Assembly (NCBI RefSeq): GCF_910592395.1
Contig: NC_088312.1
Span: forward strand, 4,092,001 to 4,156,000
Direction: 5' to 3'
DNA: 64,000 nucleotides
Origin: Lineus longissimus
Lineage: Eukaryota; Nemertea; Pilidiophora; Heteronemertea; Lineidae
Below are positions 44,905 through 57,300 of this stretch, one piece after another. The notes beneath the pieces were generated by a model. It saw only the letters and a list, made by a program, of their open reading frames with translations. It did not search any database and had not been told where the DNA came from. The position numbers and the translations under genes are program-made. Within the stretch, counting starts at the first letter, position 1; each line of letters begins with the position of its first letter.

Positions 44905-45170
44905 GTCAACACGGTGGAGCAGCCAGGACTAATTCGGCCTGGCTATGGCCGTTTCATCTCTCTCATCATGCTGTCAACACAGTGGGGCAGCCAGGACTGA
45001 TTCGGCCTGGCTGTGACTTCCTCATCTCTCTCACCATGTTGACAACTTGGCAGAGCAGCAAAGACTGATCTGGCCCGGTTGCGACTGTCTCATCTGTCTC
45101 AGCATGTTAGCAACACGGTGGAGCAGCCAGCTCCAGGACTGATTCGGCCTGGCTGCGACTGTTCGCGTGG
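44905..45170. repeat. 68-bp tandem repeat, about four copies
   Basis: Units start at 44905, 44973, 45041 and 45109, exactly 68 bp apart, each beginning with GTCAACACGGTGGAGCAG or a variant and containing ATTCGGCCTGGCT. The last unit has a six-base insertion. A related scrap (CTCATCTCTCTCATCATGTT) lies near 44445. Confidence 0.9.
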
Positions 45171-45670
45171 TGGCGTGGTGGTCGCGTCGTGGTGCAAATA
45201 CCGCCTGCCCATTTCAACATGGGGCCGACGCACATCCCAAGTTCAGTGTACACATACGTCTGCAATAACAGTAAAATGCGTAGTTTCTTGTTAGTCCCCT
45301 ATTGAGTAGCGCTCTAGGTTTCAGAAACCCCAAAAAATACGTTTTTGCCAAAACAACTGCTATATATCAACACGGGCATACTGTGAGAACCAAGAAATCA
45401 ATGATTTTTAGGAACTACGGGTTGGCCGCGCATGAATACAAAAAAACTCCCTAGTGAGACCTAAGGACACTACCACGGCCGCTGTGGAATTAAACAATAA
45501 ATGTTCATAAAAAAAGCGGTTGTGGGAAAATTTTCTGTTTTTCGATTTTTTGCCCCAATATTTTACATTTGTTATAAGGATTACACACTTTCAAGACACA
45601 TGTGTTTACTTTACTGAATGCTTATTATCTATAGATCGCATTAGGTAAGTTGCCGTTTTGTTTTATACTA

Positions 45671-48600
45671 ATATGTAAAGTCAAGGACTTAGTGAGCCCC
45701 CCTTTAGGTCGGGGGAGCTCCCCCGAACCCCCCTACGAGCATATGTTGAGTGCAAGCTCTAACAACTACAGCTGTTACAATGGGGGGACACCCCCCAAAC
45801 CCCCCTCCGTCGACATAGGTTTTTACCAGTGCGTTGGGGGGAAGCTCCCCCCAAACCCCCCCGGTGGACAGTCAACTAGCCCTTCTGTGTCATACTGCTG
45901 GAGGGGGGGTGCGATGGGACCATCCATATAGTTCCTTCCGACACATTTTTGTTTTGGTAATTAATGTAATACATTGTGATTGTCCTTATTCACGGGAATC
46001 GGGCGTTTCCAGTGATATACGACACTTAAATGGATTGTCCTCATGCATTCACTTTGGAAACGCATTTTAAAATAGATGTCACGTCCTGTTAATGGGGCAC
46101 GTCATCATCGCGTACATTTGGGAAAAACTCCCTAACGAGACCGGAGCAGACGGCTGAAAGTAGTTTATTTATTGGCCGCTAGGGTACAGAATGTACGTCG
46201 CTCACCCGAATTTTTCACGCAACTATAGCTAAATAGAGCTAGTTCTAGTTTGTGATTCATTTTGATACTTCAGATTTGGGCAGTAGACCAATATAACTTA
46301 GTCGTCAGTGTGGTTTTAAGCTGGAAAAACGTATTTATTTTTCTTAAAGTGCCTTTTTTGGACGGGTGTGTGCGATTGTTTTGTTTTTATGTCACGTGAC
46401 CTCGACCATGTCGACACAAAATTGAAATAAACCACCCTTTTCTGTCATTATTTAGGACGGATATTTCTCTAATAAAAATATTAATATAATTGGCCAATTT
46501 CTTAGGCATATGATGTAGCGAATTCCCATGAAGATTTTAATTTAATTTAACTTAATTTCAACCAATGGGATAGCAACCACCACCGGAAGATCGCGGAGAA
46601 ATCGGTAAACTCAACGGAGTTAATTCAGAAATTTACCAAAAAAAATTGTTTGTAGGATATACAATAGTTACTCTCTTTATTTCTAATCATTCACTATATA
46701 CTCCCGCACACACGTGTATCTTAAGAGCCCCTCCTAAAGGGGGTCTTAATATGTAAAGTCAAGGACTTAGTGAGCCCCCCTTTAGGTCGGGGGAGCTCCC
46801 CCGAACCCCCCTACGAGCATATGTTAAGTGCAAGCTCTAACAACTACGGCTGTTACAATGGGGGGACACCCCCCAAACCCCCCTCCGTCGACATAGGTTT
46901 TTACCAGTGCGTTGGGGGGAAGCTCCCCCAAACCCCCCCGGTGGACAGTCAACTAGCCCTTCTGTGTCATACTGCTAGAGGGGGGGGGGGTGCGATGGGA
47001 CCATCCATATAGTAATTATAGTTCCTTCCGACACATTTTTGTTTTGGTAATGTAATACATTGTGATTGTCCTTATTCACGGGAATCGGGCGTTTCCAGTG
47101 ATATACGACACTTAAATGGATTGTCCTCATGCATTCACTTTGGAAACGCATTTTAAAATAGATGTTACGTCCTGTTAATGGGGCACGTCATCATCGCGTA
47201 CATTTGGGAAAAACTCCCTAACGAGACCGGAGCAGACTGAAAGTAGTTTAATTATTGGCCGCTAGGGTTCAGAATGTCGCTCACCCGAATTTTTCACGCA
47301 ACTTTTGCTAAATAGAGCTAGTTCTAGTTTGTAATTCATTTTGATACTTCAGATTTGGGTAGTAGACTAAAATAACTTAGTCGTCAGTGTGGTTTTAAGC
47401 AGGAAAAACGTATTTGTTTTTCTTAAAGTGCCTTTTTTGGACGGGTCTGTGCGATTGTTTTGTTTATGTCACGACTCACGTGACCTCGACCATGTCGACA
47501 CAAAATTGAAATAGGGCTTAAACCACCCTTTTCTGTCATTATTTAGGACGGATATTTCTCTAATAAAAATATTAATGTAATTGACCAATTTTTAAGGCAT
47601 ATGTAGCGAATTCCCATGAAGATTTAAATTAGATGTTCTCGTAACCTGTTACAACTGGTCTGATTTATAATTCAGCGCTACAACTGGTCTGATTTATTTA
47701 TTCAGCGCCATTTTGAAAAACCAAAAAAAAATGTTTGTTGGATATACAATATTTACTCTCTTTATTTCACTTCATTTACATTATATACTCCCGCACACAC
47801 GTGTATCTTAAGAGCCCCTCCTAAGAGGGGGGCTTAATATGTAAAGTCAAGGACTTAGTGAGCCCCCCTTTAGGTCGGGGGAGCTCCCCCGAACCCCCCT
47901 ACGAGCATATGTTAAGTGCCAGCTCTAATATGTAAAGTCAAGAACTTAGTGAGCCCCCCTTTAGGTCGGGGGAGCTCCCCCGAACCCCCCTACGAGCATA
48001 TGTTAAGTGCAAGCTCTAACAACTACAGCTGTTACAATGGGGGGACACCCCCCAAACCCCCTCCGTCGACATAGGTTTTTACCAGTGCGTTGGGGGGAAG
48101 CTCCCCCCAAACCCCCCCGGTGGACAGTCAACTAGCCCTTCTGTGTCATACTGCTGGAGGGGGGGGGTGCGATGGGACCATCCATATAGTTCCTTCCGAC
48201 ACATTTTTGTTTTGGTAATGTAATACATTGTGATTGACCTTATTCACGGGAATCGGGCGTTTCCAGTGATATACGACACAAATGGGTTGTCCTCATGCAT
48301 TCACTTTCGAAACGCATTTTAAAATAGATGTTACGTCCTGTTAATGGGGCACGTCATCATCGCGTACATTTGGGAAAAACTCCCTAACGAGACCGGAGCA
48401 GACGGCTGAAAGTAGTTTAATTATTGGCCGCTAGGGTACAGAATGTACGTCGCTCACCCGAATTTTTCACGCAACTATAGCTAAATAGAGCTAGTTCTAG
48501 TTTGTGATTCAATTTGATACTTCAGATTTGGGCAGTAGACCAATATAACTTAGTCGTCAGTGTGGTTTTAAGCTGGAAAAACGTATTTGTTTTTCTTAAA

Positions 48601-51600
48601 GTGCCTTTTTTGGACGGGTGTGTGCGATTGTTTTGTTTTTATGTCACGTGACCTCGATCATGTCGACACAAAATTGAAATAAACCACCCTTTTCTGTCAT
48701 TATTTAGGACGGATATTTCTCTGATAAAAATATTAATATAATTGGCCAATTTCTTAGGCATATGATGTAGCGAATTCCCATGAAGATTTAAATTAATTTA
48801 AATTAATTTCAAGCAATGGGATAGCAACCACCACCGGAAGATCGCGGAGAAATCGGTAAACTCAACGGAGTTAATTCAGAAAAATACCAAAAAAAATTGT
48901 TTGTTGGATATACAATATAGTTACTCTCTTTATTTCACTTCATTTACATTATATACTCCCGCACACACGTGTATCTTAAGAGCCCCTCCTAAAGGGGGTC
49001 TTAACAACTACAGCTGTTACAATGGGGGGACACCCCCCAAACCCCCCTCCGTCGACATAGGTTTTTACCAGTGCGTTGGGGGAAGCTCCCCCCAAAACCC
49101 CCCCCCCCCCCGGTGGACAGTCAACTAGCCCTTCTGTGTCATACTGCTGGAGGGGGGCGGGTGCGATGGGACCATCCATATAGTTCCTTCCGACACATTT
49201 TTGTTTTGGTAATGGCAGGTAATGTAATACATTGTGATTGTCCTTATTCACGGGAATCGAGCGTTTCCAGTGATATACGACACTTAAATGGATTGTCCTC
49301 ATGCATTCACTTTGGAAACGCATTTTAAAATAGATGTTAGGCCTACGTCCTGTTAATGGGGCACGTCATCATCGCGTACATGTGGGAAAAACTCCCTAAC
49401 GAGACCGGAGCAGACGGCTGAAAGTAGTTTAATTATTGGCCGCTAGGGTTCAGAATGTCGCTCACCCGAATTTTTCACGCAACTTTTGCTAAATAGAGCT
49501 AGTTCTAGTTTGTAATTCATTTTGATACTTCAGATTTGGGTAGTAGACTAAAATAACTTAGTCGTCAGTGTGGTTTTAAGCAGGAAAAACGTATTTGTTT
49601 TTCTTAAAGTGCCTTTTTTGGACGGGTGTGTGCGATTGTTTTGTTTATGTCACGTGACCTCGACCATGTCGCCACAAAATTGAAATAAACCACCCTTTTC
49701 TGTCATTATTTAGGACGGATATTTCTCTAATAACAATATCAATATAATTGGCCAATTTCTTAGGCATATGTAGCGAATTCCCATGAAGATTTAAATTAGA
49801 TGTTCTCGTAACCTGTTACAACTGGTCTGATTTATAATTCAGCGCTACAACTGGTCTGATTTATTTATTCAGCGCCATTTTGAAAAACCAAAAAAAATTG
49901 TTTGTTGGATATACAATATTTACTCTCTTTATTTCACTTCATTTACATTATATACTCCCGCACACACGTGTATCTTAAGAGCCCCTCCTAAAGGGGGTCT
50001 TAATATGTAAAGTCAAGGACTTAGTGAGCCCCCCTTTAGGTCGGGGGAGCTCCCCCGAACCCCCCTACGAGCATATGTTAAGTGCAAGCTCTAACAACTA
50101 CAGCTGTTACAATGGGGGGACACCCCCCAAACCCCCCTCCGTCGACATAGGTTTTTACCAGTGCGTTGGGGGGAAGCTCCCCCCAAACCCCCCCCCCCCG
50201 GTGGACAGTCAACTAGCCCTTCTGTGTCATACTGCTGGACGGGGGGGGTGCGATGGGACCATCCATATAGTTCCTTCCGACACATTTTTGTTTTGGTAAT
50301 GTAATACATTTTGATTGTCCTTATTCACGGGAATCGGGCATTTCCAGTGATATACGACACAAATGGGTTGTCCTTATGCATTCACGATGGAAACGCATTT
50401 TAAAATAGATGTTACGTCCTGTTAATGGGGCACGTCATCATCGCGTACATTTGGGAAAAACTCCCTAACGAGACCGGAGCAGACAGCTGAAAGTAGTTTA
50501 TTTTTTGGCCGCTAGGGTGCAGAATGTACGCCGCTCACCCGAATTTTCACGCAACTATAGCTGAATAGAGCTAGTTCTAGTTTGTGATTCATTTTGATAC
50601 TTCAGATTTGGGCAGTAGACCAATATAACTTAGTCGTCAGTGTGGTTTTAAGCAGAGAAAACGTATTTGTTTTTCTTAAAGTGCCTTTTTTGGACGGGTG
50701 TGTGCGATTGTTTTGTTTATGTCACGTGACCTCGACCATGTCGACACAAAATTGATATAAAACCACCTTTTCTGTCATTATTTATGACGGATATTTCTCT
50801 AATAAAAATATCAATATGATTGGCCAATTTCTTAGGCATATGTAGCGAATTCCCATGAAGATTTAAATTAGATGTTCTCGTAACCTGTTACAACTGGTCT
50901 GATTTATAATTCAGCGCTACAACTGGTCTGATTTATTTATTCAGCGCCATTTTGAAAAACCAAAAAAAATTGTTTGTTGGATATACAATATTTACTCTCT
51001 TTATTTCACTTCATTTACATTATATACTCCCGCACACACGTGTATCTTAAGAGCCCCTCCTAAAGGGGGTCTTAATATGTAAAGTCAAGGACTTAGTGAG
51101 CCCCCCTTTAGGTCGGGGGAGCACCCCCGAACCCCCCTACGATAGCGTAACGTTTTTACCCAGTACAATGGAGGGGGAAACCCCCCAAACCCCCCCCCCC
51201 CAACCCCCCATGTTGGGACCAATCATAGTTCCTTCCGACACATTTTTGTTTTGGTAATGTAATACAGTGTGATTGTCCTTATTCACGGGAATCGGGCATT
51301 TCCAGTGATATACGACACAAATGGGTTGTCCTTATGCATTCACGATGGAAACGCATTTTAAAAATAGATGTTACGTCCTGTTAATGGGGCACGTCATCAT
51401 CGCGTACATTTGGGAAAAACTCCCTAACGAGACCGGAGCAGACAGCTGAAAGTAGTTTAATTATTGGCCGCTAGGGTGCAGAATGTACGCCGCTCACCCG
51501 AATTTTTCACGCAACTATAGCTGAATAGAGCTAGTTCTAGTTTGTGATTCATTTTGATACTTCAGATTTGGGCAGTAGACCAATATAACTTAGTCGTCAG

Positions 51601-52034
51601 TGTGGTTTTAAGCAGGGAAAACGTATTTGTTTTTCTTAAAGTGCCTTTTTTGGACGGGTGTGTGCGATTGTTTTGTTTATGTCACGTGACCTCGACCATG
51701 TCGACACAAAATTGATATAAAACCACCTTTTCTGTCATTATTTATGACGGATATTTCTCTAATAAAAATATCAATATAATTGGCCAATTTCTTAGGCATA
51801 TGTAGCGAATTCCCATGAAGATTTAAATTAGATGTTCTCGTAACCTGTTACAACTGGTCTGATTTATAATTCAGCGCTACAACTGGTCTGATTTATTTAT
51901 TCAGCGCCATTTTGAAAAACCAAAAAAAAATGTTTGTTGGATATACAATAATTACTCTCTTTATTTCTCTTCATTTACAATATATACTCCCGCACACACG
52001 TGTATCTTAAGAGCCCCTCCTAAAGGGGGTCTTA
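45671..52034. repeat. Six-unit tandem array of a ~1.08-kb repeat
   Basis: Units: U1 45671-46748, U2 46749-47836, U3 47837-49002, U4 49003-50002, U5 50003-51074, U6 51075-52034. Each starts with ATATGTAAAGTCAAGGACTT (U4 lacks this block), runs through about 260 bp of alternating G and C runs, then a conserved AT-rich part, and ends with GAGCCCCTCC then AAAGGGGGTCTTA. U1 and U3 share one 3' type (ACCACCACCGGAAGATCGCG). U2, U4, U5 and U6 share another with a doubled ACAACTGGTCTGATTTAT. U5 and U6 combine U1/U3-like middles with U2/U4-like ends. Short open frames over the G/C runs change with run length and are not genes. The array ends about 250 bp before the next gene's ATG. Confidence 0.95.
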
Positions 52035-52285
52035 TAATTTACGCATTCTGAAGCATCAAATCAAGTTGTAGAGCTGTACAAAAGTCGTTGTCAAGGACAA
52101 GGCGTGGTCGGTGCACGTGTGTGAGTCGGGGCCAACACGAAAAAACGTGATTGTTACTTTGTCACGCTTAATCCTGATTGCTTTTTAAAAATCTGTCAAA
52201 ATTTATATATATGGTTCCAAGCATTTCTTGATTCTTCCTTTCAGTTTCCATTTAGGAGGATCAATCCATCTGTTTTTCCCCAATA
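52035..52285 (+). other. Promoter-side gap before the SH3-tailed receptor gene
   Basis: This gap separates the kilobase array from the ATG at 52286. No clear core promoter element was identified. Confidence 0.35.
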
Positions 52286-55200
52286 ATGGTGGAGAAATTG
52301 ATCGTGACTGTGTTGGTGACACTGACAGCATCATTACTACTGGGCTTTTCTCCCCTTGTGGATTGTGAAACTGAAAGTGAGTCAGCGAGTCTGGGGGCCA
52401 AAACCAATGACGATGTTATGGTTGTGGTAAGTTGGTGTCCTTGTTCGTGTGTTGGAAAGATTTTGGATGTCTGCAGTTTTCTTGTTGTCGCAGCACCAAG
52501 GATGGATGTATTGCTCGACCTCATACTTTCATAGTCAAACTCATCTAGTGCATTTTCTAAATTAACTTCTGATTATATCTGATTGTGCTGAAATATTTTC
52601 TTGATGGATGCAAGTCACTTAAGCTTTCAGTATCTTTGGAATATTCATCTTCTTGCTCTTTTTCTCCTACCAGGATTCTGGCTTATATCCAGTGGAGCTT
52701 GACAGTGTTGCCCTCGTCTTTTGTAAGTAATACTTCTCTTGTTAGTTATTTTTTGTACTGACTGACTGTCTCACCGCACATTCATTTCCCAGCCTAATCA
52801 AGAAAACTTTCTGTCGCTACCAAGGAGTGCCCAAACTGTGCTTCACTTGGCCATTTCAGGCCAGTTGAAAGTATGAAGTGTGACCTCCCATGACATGTTG
52901 GATGCTCTTTTCCTGTGCCACGGTGCTTCAAATGGCACATTTCATATGATTTTTATTCCAATCAGTTCTTTTTCTGTCGATTCTGTGTAGTAACTTTATG
53001 CTCATATTTTGTCATTTAGATGTCACAGCAGTCAACATGTCTCCAGTAAATTACACAGTGAAACCCATGATAGATAAGTGCTGCACACACATGGATAGAA
53101 ACGCCAACGAATTTGACTGTGAGGTAATTTATGAATTGCAACAAAGGAATTAAAATTTTTTCTATCATTCAAAATCTCCTGAAATTCCAGATGAGCTAAT
53201 AGTGATTGGCAAGTCAGTTTGCCTGCAAAGGCATGTTATGAATACTATATTGTATCGTGTTGCAAATATGAAATTCTTTGATCAGATTTTATTTTTCAGT
53301 CCATGACCTTGACATTAGATAAGCCCGTCTTTTTGGGACCAGGGGTAAAACACAATTTTACATTGATGTTCTCCAACCTGGTAAGTTCCTAATCAAATCA
53401 AGACAGAACTTTGTTAAGTTCTTCATAGTTGGCTGTTTTGGAAACTTGTTTTCAGAATTGCATATCACAACTTTCTGGAGTGCGTAGTAACAGTGCAAAT
53501 GCTATTGAGTGTACATGTCATGAAGTGCAGATTCAAAATCTACTTCAGGTCTTTATGAGGTCAACATTTCTGCTGTGACTCCAACAGTAATTGCTTTAAA
53601 AGTGACTTTTCAATGTAGTTGCGGATTGTATGTGACCGAATTGTGTGACAGTCTGAGGTGCACATGTTGTGAAAGCAATACAGTTTGATGCTCGATTTCT
53701 CTTCACTTTTTTCATGGTTTTTTTCTTTTGTACTTACAGTATGTGACTGATCGTATTGGTGAGTGCGTGATAATGTTGGAGTACATGCAGGATACCAACG
53801 TCCAACACACCCTCAAGTTTGATACATGTCTCCCCAGCAGTCCTGGATACTGTAACTGGGTGCCTCCAAATCTTCGAGGTAAGGCTTATGACAAAAGTGT
53901 GGAACATCATAGAAATGCGTTGAAAAACTAGAACTGGTTGGTTTTGCTGATCGTTTCGTTATCCATTGGAGTATCCTCGGTATAGTGATGGAAGTGTTAT
54001 GATGAAACTTGGCTAGGTTCCACCAGCCTGGTGACAAATAAGGCCAGTTAATTTTGCCAAAGAATTGGTACTCTGCATGCAGTGTGGCGATAATGGGCTA
54101 AAACACTTCTTTTTTTCTACAGAATACCTGTTTGGTGTGACAGTGACTGATTGTCAGACTGTTGATCAGGACCGTCTTCGGAACTGTCAACCTGCCAATT
54201 GTGTGCTTAAATATAATGGTCATAGAAACTACTACAACCCAATCAGAAAAATGTGTGAAAAGGTGCCATCCTGTTCCAAGGTCAATGATGATGGCCTTCC
54301 TGCTCAGGTAAAACAAGGCATGATCCAGGTGGTGACTGTCAGTTACATCACAAACCTCTGCTTTTTCCATCTCTATGTATGCTACTGGAGAACTAATGCT
54401 CGAATGTACGCAATGTGCTACAAAACCACTCATGTGAGAAGACACCACCAGGGACGGGACCTTGATCGCCATTGGAAATACAGTTCATTAAAACATCATC
54501 AGATGGCTTCCCAATAGATCTGCCACATCTTGGCTATTGACAGTCTGATGCAAACTAAAATAGTGATAGCTCAGCCATTAGCAGACAATTGTTTTAAACA
54601 AGAACACTACTTTGGGGTCAATTTTGGAACTCGAATTGTCTATCTAAGCATCAGGAGAGCTGGGATTAATTAAGGCATCTGGTTGACAGGTGTTTGTTTT
54701 AAAGCGTGGTTCGACTAAATGTACATAATAATGAAAAATGTTATTCAAATCTCATTGAGACAAATTTGTGAGGACTTTTGATCTTTATACTCTTTTGTTT
54801 CAGGCATACGTGCCGGAAAAGAACATATGTGTTGACCTGGACTCATCCCTTACACGTGAGGATTTTGAGTATTTCTCTGCAGCTGCAATGGTTGCTAAAG
54901 AACCTGTCATGATCAAATTCACGCGCCAGGCTTCAGATGTAAGCAAATTGCCAATTTTAATCAACATTTTATGGGTAGCTGATAATTGTAAAGAAAGTCA
55001 AGAGTTAGAGGTTTGGGTTTTGCGGTAATAGTCACAGTGGTAGTCAGTGTGATAGCTTAGACCCTTGAAATTCCTTGAATATTGTTTCGAATTTGTGCAA
55101 TGTATTTTCAGTACCATGTGAAGTGTGTCCATGGAATAGTTGCTGGTGGTCGCTGTCACTGTACGGAAGGATGGCAGAGTCGCTATATGGACCCGGCTGC

Positions 55201-56374
55201 CGTCCCGATGGAAGAAATGACGCAGTTATGTGATGTACCAACCGAAGGATACCATCTGTTCATCTGGGGTATCGACTGGGATATGAGGACAGACATTGTA
55301 TCCTTTCAATCACAATCTTACCAGCTAAAGAAATGGTGGAAGGGCTTTAGCGCTTTTTAAACTCATTAGTCCAGGAGATGATGGGGACCACTTTTGATGA
55401 TTCTGTTACATTGAGCCACTGTGTCTCCTTAACCATTTCAAAGATCATGACCTTGATGGGCGCTCTTATAATGTTGATCTTGACTCTGACCTGTCTCAAT
55501 GCGTACGAATACTACCTCCGCCGTGGTGGTTTTCAAAAGAAGGAGGAACTGGGCAGATTGAAGGCAGATATCGCGGCGACGTCGAGTGAATTTGCTAATG
55601 GTAGTGATGAGGTCAACGCCAATGAAGACCCTTTTAATGGATTCGTTTATAACGAGAGTGTGCGGTCCGTCAAACCGGTGGATGCGAAGGGTATTGATAA
55701 CTATTTTTCAGGCTTGTTCCAACAAATGGCCTATTTCCTCACTTAGCTTTTAAAGCCACACAAACAAAGTATGCACTCACTTTCACTGAAATTCTCCCTG
55801 CGTGATTTATGACATGGCGAACTATACCTTACTCCATTTGATTTCAAATATGTTCCACAGGAGCTCTTATTTAACACTTTTGATGCTAAATAACAATCAT
55901 CTAGTGACGGCCATGTTGTCTCATTCCAGCAAATTCCAAGTTCATCAGTGGATATGCTGTTGCACTCATGAACCATTTTGCTACAAAAGACACCGAATTA
56001 AGCTTGAGAATTGGTGATGTCATCAATGATCTGAGGCGCACAGAAAAAGACGGTATTCTCGAGGTGAGATTAGAGATTTTTAACTTAAGGCTTGATTCCA
56101 TTCCATTCTCCACAGACTTTATGATCAGTTACATTTGCTGAGCCAATGACAAACAGCAAAATTCATCCAAAGTCTGTGAAAACCTTGCGGTTTTGTACTC
56201 CTGCGGGTGGTTCCCTCTTTAGAGGAGATGAAGCTTTATAGTTTTGCCTTAATGATTTTCAAATAACTTTCAATTTGAAAAAGTCTTGTCTTTCAGGGAA
56301 CATGTCATGGAGTGGTTGGACGATTTCCCGATTTCTGCGTAAATGTTCATGAAAGTCGGACAACACTTGAATGA
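52286..56374 (+). CDS. Unrecognised single-pass membrane protein with C-terminal SH3 domain
   Basis: Eleven exons keep frame: 52286-52426, 52674-52722, 53020-53123, 53300-53380, 53740-53878, 54123-54307, 54804-54938, 55112-55297, 55375-55690, 55930-56063 and 56297-56374, giving 515 residues. Residues 1-27 form a signal peptide (LIVTVLVTLTASLLLGF core). The ectodomain is Cys-rich with NMS, NYT and NFT glycosylation sequons, a block NCQPANC then YYNPIRKMCEKVPSC, and an EGF-like stretch CVHGIVAGGRCHCTEGW. A membrane span lies near 364-382 (IMTLMGALIMLILTLTCL). The tail ends in an SH3-like domain, about 455-508 (ALMNHFATKDTELSLRIGDV then GVVGRFPDFCV). The topology suggests a surface receptor or adhesion protein signalling through its tail; that is inference. 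The weakest junction is exon 8 to 9 (donor GTATCC; an acceptor before 55444 is an alternative). I do not recognise the family. Confidence 0.75.
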
Positions 56375-56863
56375 AACTGAAATCTTGGATGGAGCGGCCT
56401 GGTTCTGAGTGTGATACAGGAGTGGAGAGGTCGGTGGTTAGCTTTTGCTTGCATGATGGACAATAACAACACTGCTTTTTTACCAAATGAGCTTGCCACT
56501 GCCAAGGTCAAAACCCAAGAGGCAAAGGGTACTCTAAGGAAAATAGATCTTTGATTTTTGTGGAATAACCTCCTAAGTCATAATCACTGAAAAAATTATT
56601 TTTCTCACAAGTCGAATCAACATATTACTGACGGTTGACTTTGACATCAATGTATTATGAAAAGTTGTTTCTTTCATGGCGAACGTAGTAAAGAGTACCC
56701 TAAGTCCTCGATCTGCACTGGGTTGACTATGATTAACTGCATGGACACGTCTTGGATTGAACAATTCAAGATCAGACTTTTAATGAAAGGAATCACTTCT
56801 TGCACTGGACCAAAGCAAAACATTGGAATGAAACATCCTTGGTGCACAGGAGATGGAGCAAAC
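56375..56863 (+). other. Probable 3' UTR of the SH3-tailed protein gene
   Basis: Follows the TGA at 56372-56374. No further exon was recognised up to the MITE at 56864. No strong polyadenylation signal was picked out. Confidence 0.35.
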
Positions 56864-57066
56864 TACTGTAAATCGTGAAATTTTTGCGGCGCTGATTGAT
56901 TGCAAATTTGGTGGATATCATTTGGCTGTAAACAAAAATAGTGCATTGACTGATAAATTTGAAAATGGTTCATGATAAGAGTTGAAATTTTTACCAGTTT
57001 TAAGTTTGCTTTTGACTGTTGGTTTGAATAAATCAAACGCACTTGAAATTTACACGGTTTACAGTA
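56864..57066. mobile_element. ~203-bp MITE, TA-flanked, CTGTAAA ends
   Basis: The left end TACTGTAAATCGTGAAATTT is mirrored by a right end reading TTTACACGGTTTACAGTA. The ends pair imperfectly over about 25 bases. The outermost TA on each side would be the target-site duplication of a Tc1/mariner-type transposase. No coding capacity. Confidence 0.7.
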
Positions 57067-57300
57067 AATTGTTTGTTGTGTGATTGGTTAGTTGATACAT
57101 CGTGAGCTAAAGAGGATGCCGTAACATTAACTGTTAGACAGTGCCATGACATTTTGGTGCCAGTATTGGAACAGATTCACCCATCGGCATTAGCTAAAAT
57201 GTGAAAGGACAGACAGAAATGTGCAATTTTGGACCAAGCAGGATCGTCTCTCTAGCTTACTCATATCCGTCCATGTGAAGAATTTTCACACACATTTTTA

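Noticed and set aside
45650-50299. Pro/Gly-rich open frames repeated in the array (SSPEPPYEHMLSASSNN-like)
   Set aside because: They come from translating the G/C-run hairpins; their frames and ends shift with homopolymer length from unit to unit, and they lack start context and any family match.
55298-55360. Read-through of exon 8 of the SH3-tailed gene to a stop after GFSAF
   Set aside because: It would give a protein with no membrane anchor, while the downstream membrane-span and SH3 exons follow in phase. Retained-intron transcripts remain possible.
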